A stretch of 64,000 nucleotides of DNA from Pseudoalteromonas lipolytica (GCF_900116435.1 NZ_FPAZ01000001.1:111426-175425), one strand, 5' to 3'. Counted from the stretch's first letter, positions 19,413-29,378 are shown. Numbers and translations: made by a program. Notes: generated from the letters alone by a model not told the origin.

Positions 19413-20543
19413 ATGTCATATACAACTTTTAGCCGAAACCATAATAACCAATTACTAGAACCGATGTTTTTCGGCCAGACGGTAAACGTGTCACGTTACG
19501 ACCAACAAAAGTACCCTATCTTCGAGAAGCTAATTGAAAAGCAATTATCTTTCTTCTGGCGTCCTGAAGAAGTTGACGTAAGTAAAGACCGTCTTGATTT
19601 TCAAGCTTTACCTGACCATGAAAAACACATTTTTTTAAGTAACTTAAAATACCAAACATTACTTGATAGTGTGCAAGGTCGTTCGCCTAACGTTGCCTTA
19701 CTGCCAATTGTGTCAATTCCTGAACTTGAAACGTGGATTGAAACATGGGCATTTAGTGAAACAATTCACAGCCGTTCTTACACGCACATTATTCGTAACG
19801 TAACGCAGTCACCTGAGCTTATTTTTGATGATATCGTGAGTAACGAAAAAATCAGTGAACGTGCCGATGCGGTGACAAAGTATTACGATGAATTAATCAA
19901 CATGATTTCGATTTACAACCTTTACGGTGAAGGTAAACATGTGATTAATGGTGAAGAAGTTAAAGTGAGCTTGTTCGACCTTAAAAAGTTGCTTTACCTT
20001 GCGATGATGTCGGTTAATATTCTGGAAGCAATTCGTTTTTATGTCAGCTTTGCATGTTCATTCGCGTTTGCTGAACGCGAGCTAATGGAAGGCAATGCAA
20101 AAATCATTAAATTAATTGCGCGTGATGAAGCTCTTCATTTATCAGGCACACAACACATCTTAAACATTATGCAAGACGGTAAAGACGATCCTGAAATGGC
20201 GATTGTTGCAGCGCAATGTAAAGATGAAGCAATTAAAATGTTTGTTGATGCCGCAGAGCAAGAAAAAGACTGGGCTGAATACCTGTTTAAAGATGGCTCA
20301 ATGATTGGCTTAAACAAAGATATTTTATGCCAATACGTTGAATACATTACAAATGCGCGAATGACTGCGGTAGGCTTACCTGCTCAGTTTGAAAGTAAGA
20401 GCAACCCGATTCCATGGATCAATTCGTGGTTAGTCTCTGATAACGTGCAAGTTGCACCGCAAGAAGCCGAGATAAGTTCTTACCTTGTTGGTCAAATCGA
20501 TTCTCAAGTTGATGCATCAGACTTTGGTGATTTCGATCTGTAA
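19413..20543 (+). CDS. nrdB: Class Ia ribonucleoside-diphosphate reductase, beta subunit
   Basis: A 376-residue diiron-tyrosyl radical subunit, beginning [19 protein letters not shown]. Helices holding the iron ligands are visible in [31 protein letters not shown] and [14 protein letters not shown]. Length equals the E. coli protein. The gene ends in TAATG, sharing bases with the start of the ferredoxin gene yfaE, which maintains its cofactor. Confidence 0.97.
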   Translation: MSYTTFSRNHNNQLLEPMFFGQTVNVSRYDQQKYPIFEKLIEKQLSFFWRPEEVDVSKDRLDFQALPDHEKHIFLSNLKYQTLLDSVQGRSPNVALLPIVSIPELETWIETWAFSETIHSRSYTHIIRNVTQSPELIFDDIVSNEKISERADAVTKYYDELINMISIYNLYGEGKHVINGEEVKVSLFDLKKLLYLAMMSVNILEAIRFYVSFACSFAFAERELMEGNAKIIKLIARDEALHLSGTQHILNIMQDGKDDPEMAIVAAQCKDEAIKMFVDAAEQEKDWAEYLFKDGSMIGLNKDILCQYVEYITNARMTAVGLPAQFESKSNPIPWINSWLVSDNVQVAPQEAEISSYLVGQIDSQVDASDFGDFDL

Positions 20544-20815
20544 TGAGCACTAAACACACTGCACAGGTTATCCTTGCAGGAACAGACAGCCAGAGTATAG
20601 ATTTTGACTCTGGCTGTTCATCTCTCCTTGAATGCCTTGAACAACATAAAATAGATGTCCCCTATCAATGCCGCGAAGGATATTGCGGTGCTTGTCGTGC
20701 TCAGCTTGTAGAAGGCGACGTACGTTATAATCAAGAGCCCCTTGCCTTTGTGCGTCCAGGTGAAGTATTACTGTGTTGTAGCAAACCTAACGGTAAAATC
20801 ACTATTGAACTTTAA
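20543..20815 (+). CDS. yfaE: 2Fe-2S ferredoxin YfaE
   Basis: A 90-residue plant-type 2Fe-2S ferredoxin with ligands Cys43, Cys48, Cys51 and Cys78/79 (CREGYCGAC...CC). In E. coli YfaE donates electrons to rebuild the NrdB diferric-tyrosyl cofactor. It overlaps the nrdB stop by one base, confirming the operon. Its 3' end overlaps the convergent YaeQ-like gene by 4 bp. Confidence 0.94.
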   Translation: MSTKHTAQVILAGTDSQSIDFDSGCSSLLECLEQHKIDVPYQCREGYCGACRAQLVEGDVRYNQEPLAFVRPGEVLLCCSKPNGKITIEL

Positions 20816-21345
20816 TGCCATACAAGATCACGTGTTTGGTAAAAATGGTGTTTATCTGCCACGCTAATCGTTTGCTGATCAATGGTAATATCCCACTGCA
20901 AATTTTTACTTAGATGAGTAACGAGTTGTTCAATAAACTGGCTATCGAAAGCAATAAGGTGACTGTTGCTGATCAACGCAAGCTGACGTTGATACTCATT
21001 TAACCAGTCACTTTCAAGCGTGGTGACAACCCACAGTTCATCAACACGCTTAGCAATTTTAGTTAACATGGATATATCAGGCTGATCAACAGACAGCCAC
21101 GTCTCATAATGCTCATCGAGCGCTTTTATTGACACATCGGGTTGATTGTTTTTTAGCCGAGCATTGATAGTTGCCTGCTTATTATGCGAAAACAAACAAT
21201 AGCTCAGCAATTTGAGCACAAAATGCTGATAACTTTCCCCTCTGTCACAGGCGGTGGTGAAGGTTTCCTGATGATTACAATGCTCACGTAAATCTGCGAT
21301 GGTGAACTGCGCCTTAAATACTCTATTTTTATCAGACATAACCAC
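20812..21345 (-). CDS. YaeQ family protein
   Basis: A 177-residue protein resembling YaeQ, a family with a PD-(D/E)XK nuclease-like fold and no established function. The start FKAQFTIADLREH, then PDVSIKALDEHYETWLSVDQPD, and the terminal NLQWDITIDQQTISVAD align with YaeQ blocks. The start is ambiguous between the ATG at 21345 and MSDKN six bases on. It converges on yfaE with a 4-bp overlap. Confidence 0.75.
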   Translation of the reverse strand: MVMSDKNRVFKAQFTIADLREHCNHQETFTTACDRGESYQHFVLKLLSYCLFSHNKQATINARLKNNQPDVSIKALDEHYETWLSVDQPDISMLTKIAKRVDELWVVTTLESDWLNEYQRQLALISNSHLIAFDSQFIEQLVTHLSKNLQWDITIDQQTISVADKHHFYQTRDLVWH

Positions 21346-21407
21346 GGGCCATACCGATTAAATAATCTAAGTATAGTGTATGAAATTTAAATCGCGACAG
21401 TTTATAA

Positions 21408-21420
21408 GTTATAGTATAAC
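21408..21420. promoter_or_regulatory. Zur-like operator A
   Basis: GTTATAGTATAAC is a perfect 13-bp palindrome identical to the core of the gammaproteobacterial Zur consensus (GTTATANTATAAC). It lies just upstream of the proposed -35 of the TonB-dependent receptor gene. Confidence 0.72.
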
Positions 21421-21424
21421 GTTA

Positions 21425-21460
21425 TTGCCATTGAAAAATGGTGGTGTTATATTATATCAC
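21425..21460 (+). promoter_or_regulatory. znuD-like promoter with Zur-like operator B
   Basis: TTGCCA (21425-21430), a 17-bp spacer and TATATT (21448-21453) form a good sigma-70 promoter. The -10 lies inside GTTATATTATATC (21446-21458), which matches the Zur core with one mismatch. Operators A and B have centres 38 bp apart. Zinc-dependent repression is inferred. Confidence 0.65.
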
Positions 21461-21493
21461 AACACTCAACAACCAACGTAAAAAGTAGTAACA

Positions 21494-23899
21494 ATGAAGC
21501 AATTTTCAATTATTTCTAGTGCTGTTGCCGCTGCACTGTTTTCTCAATCAAGCATTGCTGCTGTTATCACAGGCCAAGTAGTAGATAAAAATCAACAACC
21601 CGTTGTTAATGCACAAGTCCATGTGCATGGTAAATCACAGGCTGTAATGACTGACGCGCAAGGTGAATTTAAAATTGATGTCGACAGCAAAGGTCAACTT
21701 CATGTAAGCAAAGATAATTTCATTGATAAGCGTGTTGATATTAATGGTGATGATCAATCTGTTGTTGTTACTTTGACGCCTACATCCGTAGAAACCGTTG
21801 TTGTGTATGCGTCAGCCTTACACAAAAACAGCTTAGAGATGATCTCACCGGTTAATGTGTTATCAGGTGACAATTTAAAAAATAAAGCGAAACCGACTCT
21901 AGGTGAAACTTTAAAAGGCTTACCGGGTGTTAATGCCAGTTATTTTGGTCCCGTTTCATCAAGCCCTATTATTCGTGGTTTAGATGGCCCGCGTGTTAAA
22001 ATTACACAAAATGGTTTAGACAGTAGTGATGCATCTCGTATCGGACCCGATCATGCCACCTCAAATGACAGTTTAGCAGCAGAGCAAATTGAAGTGCTTC
22101 GTGGCCCAGCTACCCTACTTTATGGTTCAGGCGCAATTGGGGGTGTTGTAAACGTTGTTGATAACCGTATTCCTACCGATAACATCGAGACATTGACAGG
22201 TGCGGCTCAATACACACACGACACAGTATCAAATACGAATACCTATGCAGCTAAGTTAGAAACAGGTAACAACGGTTTCAACTTCCATTTTGATGGCACA
22301 AAACGCACGGGTGACGACTACAAAACTCCCACGTTTGAACTTCCAGAAGAGCATGAAGAACACGAAGGTGAAGAACACGCTGAGCACGAGACTGCTAACA
22401 GCGTAGAAAATACCTTTATAGACAGCCAAACCGTTAACTTTGGAACTAGCTACGTTGGTGAACATTTAACGTTAGGCGTGTCATATGGCCGTATTGAAAC
22501 AGATTATGGCATTCCTGCCCATGAACATCATGGCCACGCTCATGAAGAAGAAGCTGAACATGAAGAAGCTGGACATGGCGAAGAAGCCCATGAAGAATCT
22601 GTATTTGCTCAGTTAGAGCAAGATCGTTGGCAAGGCTACATGAGTTACGCTCTTCATAATAACTGGATTGAAAACATCTCGTTGCGCGTAGGTTATACAG
22701 ATTATAAACATGCTGAAATTGAAGACGGTGAAGTTGGAACGGTGTTCAGTAACAAAACAACTGAAGCGCGTGCGACAGTCGAGCATAAACTTGGTCTTTG
22801 GCACGGTATGGCTGGTTACCACTATACAGAGTCTGACTATGATGCCGATGGCGAAGAAGCGTTCACACCGGCTAGTGTAACAAAATCAAACGCGCTATTT
22901 TTACTTGAGGAAAAACAATTTGGTGATGTCACTGTTGAACTAGGTGCGCGCATCGAAGATTACCAAATCGATTCTGCTGTCACATTGGCTGAACATCATC
23001 ATGATCATGCAGAAGAAGCGCATGATGAAGAGGAAGAAGCTGAAACAATTAACTACAGTGCCGATTTCACTAACTTAAGCTTATCTGCGGGTGCTATTTG
23101 GCAATATCAAGAAGGCCAAAGCATTGCGCTTAGCGTGTCTCACTCGGAACGTGCGCCATTAAGTGCAGAACTACTCTCGAATGGTGTTCACATTGCAACA
23201 GGTACTTATGAATTAGGCTTAGGTTATCATATTGAAGAAGGTGAAATTCACTTTGAACCTGAAGACATCAAACAAGAGACTGCAACAAACTTTGATTTAA
23301 GTTTCCGTCGTTTCATTGGTGACTTTGGTTATACAATCAACTTTTTCTATAACGACATTGAAAACTTCTATTACCAACAAAATACGGGCTATTTCTTTGA
23401 TGAAGAACATGGCTTAGAAATGGCAGAAGAAGTACACGATGATGCCATGGCGGTTTACCAATTTACCAGTAAAGATGCCAAATTGTATGGGTTAGAATTT
23501 GATGTGCACTATCAAGTTTCACCTAGCACCTTAGTGAAAGTGTTTGGTGATTCGACGACAGCTAAATTAAAAGATGACAATAACTACTTACCACGAATCC
23601 CAGCGAATAAATTGGGTTCAGAGTTACAGTATACCGTCTCTGATTGGCAGTTTAGCCTAACAGGTACACATTACTTTGAGCAGTCAGACATCACTGCCTA
23701 CGAAACAAAAACAGAAGGGTACACTTTGTTTGATGCGTCAGCGAATTATCAACTTGACTTAGGCCCAGTAGATACACAGCTTTATATCAACGTTGATAAC
23801 ATAACAGACGAACTTGGCTTTGTTCACAGCTCGTTTATTAAAGAAAAAGCGCCACTACCGGGCAGAAACTTCAGCCTAGGTATCCGCGGTTACTTCTAA
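21494..23899 (+). CDS. znuD: TonB-dependent outer-membrane receptor, ZnuD-like, His/Glu-rich
   Basis: An 801-residue TonB-dependent receptor. Residues 1-23 are a signal peptide, followed by a carboxypeptidase-regulatory-like beta domain (VITGQVVDKNQQPVVNAQV). A plug domain follows (about 105-215, with IEVLRGPATLLYGSGAIGG), then a 22-strand barrel ending NFSLGIRGYF. Three loops are crowded with His and Glu, at about residues 285-299, 343-368 and 500-517. This is the hallmark of zinc receptors such as Neisseria ZnuD. The Zur-like operators agree with zinc uptake. Copper, nickel or another ligand is not excluded. Confidence 0.85.
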   Translation: MKQFSIISSAVAAALFSQSSIAAVITGQVVDKNQQPVVNAQVHVHGKSQAVMTDAQGEFKIDVDSKGQLHVSKDNFIDKRVDINGDDQSVVVTLTPTSVETVVVYASALHKNSLEMISPVNVLSGDNLKNKAKPTLGETLKGLPGVNASYFGPVSSSPIIRGLDGPRVKITQNGLDSSDASRIGPDHATSNDSLAAEQIEVLRGPATLLYGSGAIGGVVNVVDNRIPTDNIETLTGAAQYTHDTVSNTNTYAAKLETGNNGFNFHFDGTKRTGDDYKTPTFELPEEHEEHEGEEHAEHETANSVENTFIDSQTVNFGTSYVGEHLTLGVSYGRIETDYGIPAHEHHGHAHEEEAEHEEAGHGEEAHEESVFAQLEQDRWQGYMSYALHNNWIENISLRVGYTDYKHAEIEDGEVGTVFSNKTTEARATVEHKLGLWHGMAGYHYTESDYDADGEEAFTPASVTKSNALFLLEEKQFGDVTVELGARIEDYQIDSAVTLAEHHHDHAEEAHDEEEEAETINYSADFTNLSLSAGAIWQYQEGQSIALSVSHSERAPLSAELLSNGVHIATGTYELGLGYHIEEGEIHFEPEDIKQETATNFDLSFRRFIGDFGYTINFFYNDIENFYYQQNTGYFFDEEHGLEMAEEVHDDAMAVYQFTSKDAKLYGLEFDVHYQVSPSTLVKVFGDSTTAKLKDDNNYLPRIPANKLGSELQYTVSDWQFSLTGTHYFEQSDITAYETKTEGYTLFDASANYQLDLGPVDTQLYINVDNITDELGFVHSSFIKEKAPLPGRNFSLGIRGYF

Positions 23900-23913
23900 A
23901 AAGTAACGAATAT

Positions 23914-23951
23914 AAAAAACCCTTTCACTTTAATAAGTGAAAGGGTTTTTT
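23914..23951. terminator. Bidirectional terminator between znuD-like gene and glnS
   Basis: A 13-bp perfect stem (AACCCTTTCACTT/AAGTGAAAGGGTT) with a TAAT loop is flanked by A and T runs. It serves both convergent genes. Confidence 0.92.
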
Positions 23952-23981
23952 ATTAACTTTTAAAAAAGTTAAACGCGCTGT

Positions 23982-25649
23982 TTAACCTTTTTGTTCGATT
24001 TTAGCCCATGAATCACGAAGACCCACCGTTTGGTTGAACACAAGTGTCTGTGCTTTATTATCGCGACAGAAATACCCTGTACGTTCAAACTGGAAGCCCT
24101 GCTCTGCTTGTGCATTTGCAAGTGAAGGTTCTAACTTCGCATTTGATAACACCACAAGCGACTCTGGATTAAGCGTTGCATTAAAGTCTTCAGCAGCTGC
24201 TGGGTTAGGTACGTTGAATAGACGATCGTATAAACGTACTTCTGCAGTAATAGACTCGCTAGCAGATACCCAATGGATTACCCCTTTCACCTTGCGACCA
24301 TCACTTGGGTTTTTACCCAGCGTTTCATCATCGTAAGAACAGAAGATCGTGGTGATTTCACCATTAGCGTCTTTTTCAATGCGTTCAGCTTTTATCACAT
24401 AAGCTCCGCGTAAACGCACTTCTTTACCCAGCACTAAACGCTTAAACTTATTGTTTGCTTCTTCACGGAAATCTTCGCGTTCAATATAAAGCTCGCGAGT
24501 AAATGGCACATCACGGCGTCCCATTTCTTCTATGTTCGGGTGATTAGCGACTGATAACGTTTCTACTTTATCTGCATCATAGTTCTCTAGAACCACTTTA
24601 ACAGGGTCAAGTACAGCCATAGCACGTGGTGCATGTTCATTTAAATCTTCACGAATACACGCTTCCAACATGCCCATTTCAACCATGTTTTCTTGCTTAG
24701 TAATACCAATGCGTGAACAGAACTCACGTACTGAAGCTGGTGTATAACCACGACGACGTAAACCAGCAATCGTTGGCATACGTGGGTCATCCCAGCCTTC
24801 AACATGGCCATTAACCACTAAGTCATTTAATTTACGCTTAGACATAATGGTGTATTCAAGATTTAAACGTGAAAACTCGATTTGCTGTGGATGGCATTCT
24901 AGGCTGATGTTATCAAGCACCCAGTCATAGAGACGTCGGTTATCTTGGAATTCAAGCGTACATAAAGAATGTGTAATACCTTCAAGCGCATCCGAAATAC
25001 AATGTGTAAAGTCATACATTGGGTAAATGCACCACTTATCACCTGTTTGGTGATGGTGAGCAAAACGTACACGGTACAAAATAGGATCGCGTAATACAAT
25101 AAACGAGCTTGCCATATCAATTTTAGCACGCAGTACACACTCGCCTTCTTTAAACTCACCGTTACGCATTTTTTCGAATAAGGCTAAGTTCTCTTCAACA
25201 GGTGTATCACGATAAGGGCTATTTTTTCCTGGCTCTTTTAGCGTACCACGGTACTCACGTGCTTGGTCTGCTGACAAGAAACACACATACGCAAGCCCTT
25301 TTTCGATAAGTTCAACGGCATAGCCATAAAGTGCATCAAAGTAGTTTGATGAATATTTAATTTCACCATCCCATTGAAAACCGAGCCACTGCACATCTTC
25401 TTTAATAGAGTTTACGTAGTTGATATCTTCTTTTTCTGGGTTTGTATCATCAAAACGTAAGTTGCAAAGGCCATTGTAATCCTGGGCAATACCAAAATTT
25501 AAGCATATAGACTTTGCATGACCAATGTGTAAAAAACCATTTGGTTCTGGTGGAAAACGTGTATGCGTAGTCGCGTGTTTACCGCTTGCGAGATCTTCGT
25601 CGATACGCGTTCTTATAAAGTTACTTGGGCGATTCTCAATTTCCGCCAT
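23982..25649 (-). CDS. glnS: Glutaminyl-tRNA synthetase
   Basis: A 555-residue class I aminoacyl-tRNA synthetase charging tRNA-Gln. [21 protein letters not shown] holds the HIGH motif, MSKRK is the KMSKS equivalent, and the C-terminal anticodon-binding beta-barrels end RDSWAKIEQ. The frame is open from 25676. I prefer the ATG at 25649 because it follows AGAGGA and gives the usual [16 protein letters not shown]-terminus. It is divergent from a DUF3083-like gene. Confidence 0.96.
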   Translation of the reverse strand: MAEIENRPSNFIRTRIDEDLASGKHATTHTRFPPEPNGFLHIGHAKSICLNFGIAQDYNGLCNLRFDDTNPEKEDINYVNSIKEDVQWLGFQWDGEIKYSSNYFDALYGYAVELIEKGLAYVCFLSADQAREYRGTLKEPGKNSPYRDTPVEENLALFEKMRNGEFKEGECVLRAKIDMASSFIVLRDPILYRVRFAHHHQTGDKWCIYPMYDFTHCISDALEGITHSLCTLEFQDNRRLYDWVLDNISLECHPQQIEFSRLNLEYTIMSKRKLNDLVVNGHVEGWDDPRMPTIAGLRRRGYTPASVREFCSRIGITKQENMVEMGMLEACIREDLNEHAPRAMAVLDPVKVVLENYDADKVETLSVANHPNIEEMGRRDVPFTRELYIEREDFREEANNKFKRLVLGKEVRLRGAYVIKAERIEKDANGEITTIFCSYDDETLGKNPSDGRKVKGVIHWVSASESITAEVRLYDRLFNVPNPAAAEDFNATLNPESLVVLSNAKLEPSLANAQAEQGFQFERTGYFCRDNKAQTLVFNQTVGLRDSWAKIEQKG

Positions 25650-25867
25650 AGGAGCATAATCCTCTGAATATTGCATGGTGACAAAACTACTGCATTATTA
25701 CAAAAAGAAGCGCTAACATACAGTAGTTGATGTGTGTTTATCGAAGATAATAATGCGATTGTTAAAACCCTACGGTCAAATCGGTAAAAAAGTTGTTCTA
25801 ACGCAATAAAATGATCATTGACTGACGATATAGTGCCGATAGTTTCACTATTTAATAAGGAAAAGAG

Positions 25868-26938
25868 ATGGCTTCACTCAATCAACACCGAGTCTATATT
25901 CCTAGCTCTGCACGTGCAAACCAGTATGTGTTAGTTGAATTTAAACCCAATGATGAGTTTTTTGCCCAGTTTACGAACATTAGCTGCGGTTACAAGCGTC
26001 TTGCAAGGGAATTATTTGCGCTGTGCGATGAGTATGAACTTCATAACGTACATCTCATTGCGAATGATAAACTACCTGTCGTACGCTACCATGATGAGGC
26101 GTACAGTTTAGAAACAACAAAACAAATATTATTTTTCTATAATCCACAATACCACGAAGCACACAATGTATTTGCTAATGGCGAAGAAAGATGCAAAAAA
26201 ATTCGCTTATTATTCTTAGCAACCGGTGACGATATTCGTGCAAATGCGGCACAGTTCCACCATAAAGTGCAACGGGTAATCAATACATTACAAGACAAGC
26301 TTTTAAGCAACCAACCCCCGCTTAAGATTCGAGATCATCAACACTTAACCTATGACTTATTTGCCAAAGCCAAAGGCCACAAAGAAAGCTATGGCTATAA
26401 GTTGCGAAGTTTATATCCGCGTTATCAATCGCGCCAATGCCATTTGCCAAGCGATCACAGCGAAATGACCTATGCAGGCTTTTCAATTCCTGTCACACGC
26501 GCAATTAAGACACAATTTCAGCATATGCTAAATGAAGAAAACTACAGTCAGTTTTATCACTATATTTTTGATGCGTTTAAACGTGCATGTGATAAGCGTC
26601 AACTTAACTTAGCTGCCTTTATCGCAAATGGCACACGCCCGATTGTGCGTAATAGTAATATTGACAATGCACAGAGCAATAGCGAGTTACAAAAACTGAC
26701 TTTCGACTGCGCCAGCGAGCAAGTACAAATACAGCAATTTTGGAATGCGGATACGTTGGTCGATGTGCTGCACTTTGTTATTGCAGCAGCAGAAAAAGAT
26801 AAACACGATATCGGTTACGGCCGATTTATGAACCAAGTACAAAGTGCCATTAATGAGGTGACAGACGAACTTGCGTTTAATCCAACACGCCAAGACTTAC
26901 GCGTGCGCTTTTATCAGCATATTAACTATCAATATTAA
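25868..26938 (+). CDS. Uncharacterised protein, probably DUF3083 family
   Basis: A 356-residue soluble protein with no signal peptide or membrane segment. I believe it belongs to DUF3083, a family of Alteromonadales without known function, but this rests on memory and was not searched. Visible traits are a basic central part (about residues 150-200, DHQHLTYDLFAKAKGHKESY), many His and Tyr residues, and conserved-looking blocks CGYKRLARELFALCDEYEL and GYGRFMNQVQSAINEVTDEL. A good AAGGAAAAG site precedes the ATG. It stands alone between glnS and argA, so context gives no function. Confidence 0.6.
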   Translation: MASLNQHRVYIPSSARANQYVLVEFKPNDEFFAQFTNISCGYKRLARELFALCDEYELHNVHLIANDKLPVVRYHDEAYSLETTKQILFFYNPQYHEAHNVFANGEERCKKIRLLFLATGDDIRANAAQFHHKVQRVINTLQDKLLSNQPPLKIRDHQHLTYDLFAKAKGHKESYGYKLRSLYPRYQSRQCHLPSDHSEMTYAGFSIPVTRAIKTQFQHMLNEENYSQFYHYIFDAFKRACDKRQLNLAAFIANGTRPIVRNSNIDNAQSNSELQKLTFDCASEQVQIQQFWNADTLVDVLHFVIAAAEKDKHDIGYGRFMNQVQSAINEVTDELAFNPTRQDLRVRFYQHINYQY

Positions 26939-26981
26939 ACAGGTTTTACGTGGGTGACAGCGATGTGTCACCCCTTTTACC

Positions 26982-28322
26982 TTAACGATTTTTTGGTAAT
27001 TTAGATAAGTCTAAGCGTAATACCTTTGAGCGTCGCTGGTAGTTATACAGCGACTTTTTCTTCGCGGGCAGTTCATCGACCGTCACCAATTCAAAACCTT
27101 GTTCAATAAACCAATGAATACTGCGCGTTGTTAACGCAAATAACCCATGATAACCACACCGTTTGGCTTTATTAATTATAAAACGTAATAAATTACTGCC
27201 ACGGTCTGCATCACGATATTGAGGGTGAACAGCAAGGCTTGCAAATTCACCAACCTGCTCTTCATCAAATGGGTAAAGGGCAGCGCACGCGATAATAAGT
27301 CCATCACGCTCAATCACTGTGAATTGCTCAATTTCTATCTCTAATTGCTCTCTTGAGCGACGCACTAAATAGCCCTGCTCTTCAAGTGGTCTAATTAAGT
27401 TTAAGATACCGGTTATATCACTGATCGTTGCACTACGAAGTTGTTCAGAACTTTGCGGCGCAATCTGGGTCCCGATACCATCCAAAGAGAAGAGCTCTTG
27501 CAATAAGGCACCATCTTCTTTGTAGCTGACAAGGTGACACCGATGCACCCCGCCCCGACATGCATCAATAGCAGCTTGCAAAAAGACAGGGGCGCTCAAA
27601 CATGAAGGTGTATGAGTGCGATAGTGCTCTAACACTCGCTCGGCTTCGTTTGGCATTAATTCTGCTATCGCTTCGCCATTTTCATCTAAAATACCTGCAT
27701 CTTGGCTAAACCCTAGCATTTTGTCTGCTCTGAGCTTTAAAGCAACCTGAGTCGCAATTTCTTCTGCGGTTAAATTAAAGCTCTCACCCGTCACTGAGGC
27801 AGCAATCGGACCTAGGAGCACAATACTATTGTTATTGAGTTGGTGGCGTATTCCCTCAACATCAATTCGCCTAACACGCCCCGAGTGGTGGTAATCAACC
27901 CCTTCATCAACGCCTAAAGGCTGCGCTATAACAAAATTACCACTGACTACATTTAAAAATGAGCCCGACATGGGGGTGCTACTTAATGACGTGGATAAAC
28001 GTGCGGTGATGTCAAATTGCATTGCTCCGGCCACTTTTTTAATCACTTCAAAAGTGGTGTTATCGGTAACACGGATCTCGTTATGAAAATGACTAGTTAT
28101 GCCAACCTCATTCAAAGCGGCATTAAATTGTGGCCGTGCGCCAAACACCAAAACAATCTTAATACCTAAGCTTGTTAATAGAGCAACATCATTAATAATG
28201 CTTCGACAGCCTGGCTGGTCTATCGCCTCACCACCCAGCATTACAACGAAAGTCTTGCCTCTATGGGCATTTACATAAGGAGTCGACTGACGAAATCCGT
28301 CTACTAATTCTGTAGTACGCAC
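26982..28322 (-). CDS. argA: Amino-acid N-acetyltransferase (N-acetylglutamate synthase)
   Basis: A 446-residue enzyme making N-acetylglutamate, the first step of arginine synthesis. The N-terminal amino-acid-kinase-like domain (FVVMLGGEAIDQPG...) binds feedback arginine. The C-terminal GNAT domain (about residues 295-440) holds LAVHPQYRDADRGSNLL, the acetyl-CoA site. It starts with GTG (28320-28322), which aligns with the E. coli N-terminus TELVEGFR and has an AAAAGG site. Three ARG boxes lie 62-121 bp upstream. Confidence 0.96.
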   Translation of the reverse strand: MRTTELVDGFRQSTPYVNAHRGKTFVVMLGGEAIDQPGCRSIINDVALLTSLGIKIVLVFGARPQFNAALNEVGITSHFHNEIRVTDNTTFEVIKKVAGAMQFDITARLSTSLSSTPMSGSFLNVVSGNFVIAQPLGVDEGVDYHHSGRVRRIDVEGIRHQLNNNSIVLLGPIAASVTGESFNLTAEEIATQVALKLRADKMLGFSQDAGILDENGEAIAELMPNEAERVLEHYRTHTPSCLSAPVFLQAAIDACRGGVHRCHLVSYKEDGALLQELFSLDGIGTQIAPQSSEQLRSATISDITGILNLIRPLEEQGYLVRRSREQLEIEIEQFTVIERDGLIIACAALYPFDEEQVGEFASLAVHPQYRDADRGSNLLRFIINKAKRCGYHGLFALTTRSIHWFIEQGFELVTVDELPAKKKSLYNYQRRSKVLRLDLSKLPKNR

Positions 28323-28383
28323 GTGCTAATTACCTTTTAAATTCAAGCGTTTTTTATTAAAACGGAAACAGAGGAATTAGTGT

Positions 28384-28443
28384 AAGGAATTTTTATTCAT
28401 AAATAAAGAATTTTTATTCTTTATTTATGAATAAAAATTGACA
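28384..28443. promoter_or_regulatory. Three tandem ARG boxes (ArgR operator) upstream of argA
   Basis: Three 18-bp ARG-box-like elements start at 28384, 28405 and 28426, each separated by 3 bp. The outer two carry TATGAATAAAAATT (one inverted), one mismatch each from the palindromic consensus TNTGAATWWWWATTCANW. The middle one reads AAAGAATTTTTATTCTTT. Together they form a perfect inverted repeat, 24-bp arms around TTTT (28388-28439). ArgR hexamers bind pairs of boxes at 3-bp spacing, so repression of argA by arginine is expected. A possible argA -10 (TACACT on the minus strand, 28379-28384) abuts the array. Confidence 0.85.
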
Positions 28444-28455
28444 GTGAATTTAGCA

Positions 28456-28487
28456 ATAAAAAAGGCCCGCATAAGCGAGCCTCTTTT
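28456..28487 (-). terminator. Terminator of sucCD
   Basis: On the minus strand GGCTCGC pairs with GCGGGCC around TTAT (one U-G pair) and is followed by seven T residues. It starts about 20 bases past the sucD stop. Confidence 0.88.
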
Positions 28488-28505
28488 TAAGAGATTAAGG
28501 ACCGA

Positions 28506-29378
28506 TTACCAGCCTGTTTTCTCTTTAAGTGCAGCACCGATGTCAGCTAGTGAACGTACTGTTTTAACGCCAGCAGCTTCTAATGCAGCAAATTTCTCAT
28601 CAGCAGTACCTTTACCGCCTGCGATGATTGCACCCGCGTGACCCATACGCTTACCTGGAGGCGCAGTTACACCCGCAATGTAAGAAACAACAGGCTTAGT
28701 TACGTTGTGCTTGATGTATTCAGCAGCTTCTTCTTCTGCTGTACCACCGATTTCACCGATCATAACGATTGCTTCAGTTTGCTCGTCTTTTTCGAACATT
28801 TCTAAAACGTCGATGAAGTTAGTGCCAGGGATTGGGTCGCCACCGATACCAACACATGTTGATTGGCCGAAACCAGCATCAGTAGTTTGCTTAACCGCTT
28901 CGTAAGTAAGTGTACCAGAACGTGATACGATACCTACTTTACCAGGCTTGTGGATGTGACCAGGCATGATACCGATCTTAGTTTCACCCGGAGTGATAAC
29001 ACCTGGGCAGTTAGGACCGATCATGCGAACACCAGTTTGCTCAAGCTTAACTTTAACGTCAACCATGTCTAGTGTTGGGATACCTTCAGTGATACAAACG
29101 ATAAGCTCGATGCCAGCATCGATAGCTTCTAAGATTGCATCTTTACAGAAAGGTGCTGGTACGTAGATTACTGATGCAGTTGCGCCAGTTGCTTCTACAG
29201 CGTCACGTACTGTGTTGAATACTGGAAGACCAAGGTGCGTTTGACCGCCTTTACCTGGGCTAACACCACCAACCATTTGTGTACCATACTCAAGCGCTTG
29301 CTCAGAGTGGAAAGTACCTTGGCCACCAGTGAAACCTTGACAGATAACTTTTGTATCTTTATTGATTAATACAGACAT
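28506..29378 (-). CDS. sucD: Succinyl-CoA synthetase, alpha subunit
   Basis: A 290-residue ADP-forming succinate-CoA ligase alpha subunit. The CoA-binding Rossmann domain has [15 protein letters not shown], and the phosphorylated histidine is in [21 protein letters not shown]. It interconverts succinyl-CoA and succinate with substrate-level ATP formation. Its ATG overlaps the sucC stop by one base. Confidence 0.98.
   Translation of the reverse strand: MSVLINKDTKVICQGFTGGQGTFHSEQALEYGTQMVGGVSPGKGGQTHLGLPVFNTVRDAVEATGATASVIYVPAPFCKDAILEAIDAGIELIVCITEGIPTLDMVDVKVKLEQTGVRMIGPNCPGVITPGETKIGIMPGHIHKPGKVGIVSRSGTLTYEAVKQTTDAGFGQSTCVGIGGDPIPGTNFIDVLEMFEKDEQTEAIVMIGEIGGTAEEEAAEYIKHNVTKPVVSYIAGVTAPPGKRMGHAGAIIAGGKGTADEKFAALEAAGVKTVRSLADIGAALKEKTGW

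Noticed and set aside
22346..23044. His/Glu-rich repeats considered as assembly error or sequence slippage
   Set aside because: The reading frame stays open through all three clusters and the codons vary, so they are genuine coding sequence.
28388..28439. Perfect 52-bp inverted repeat considered as a terminator or transposon end
   Set aside because: It is AT-only in most of the stem, lacks target duplication or flanking transposase, and is fully explained by three phased ARG boxes upstream of argA.
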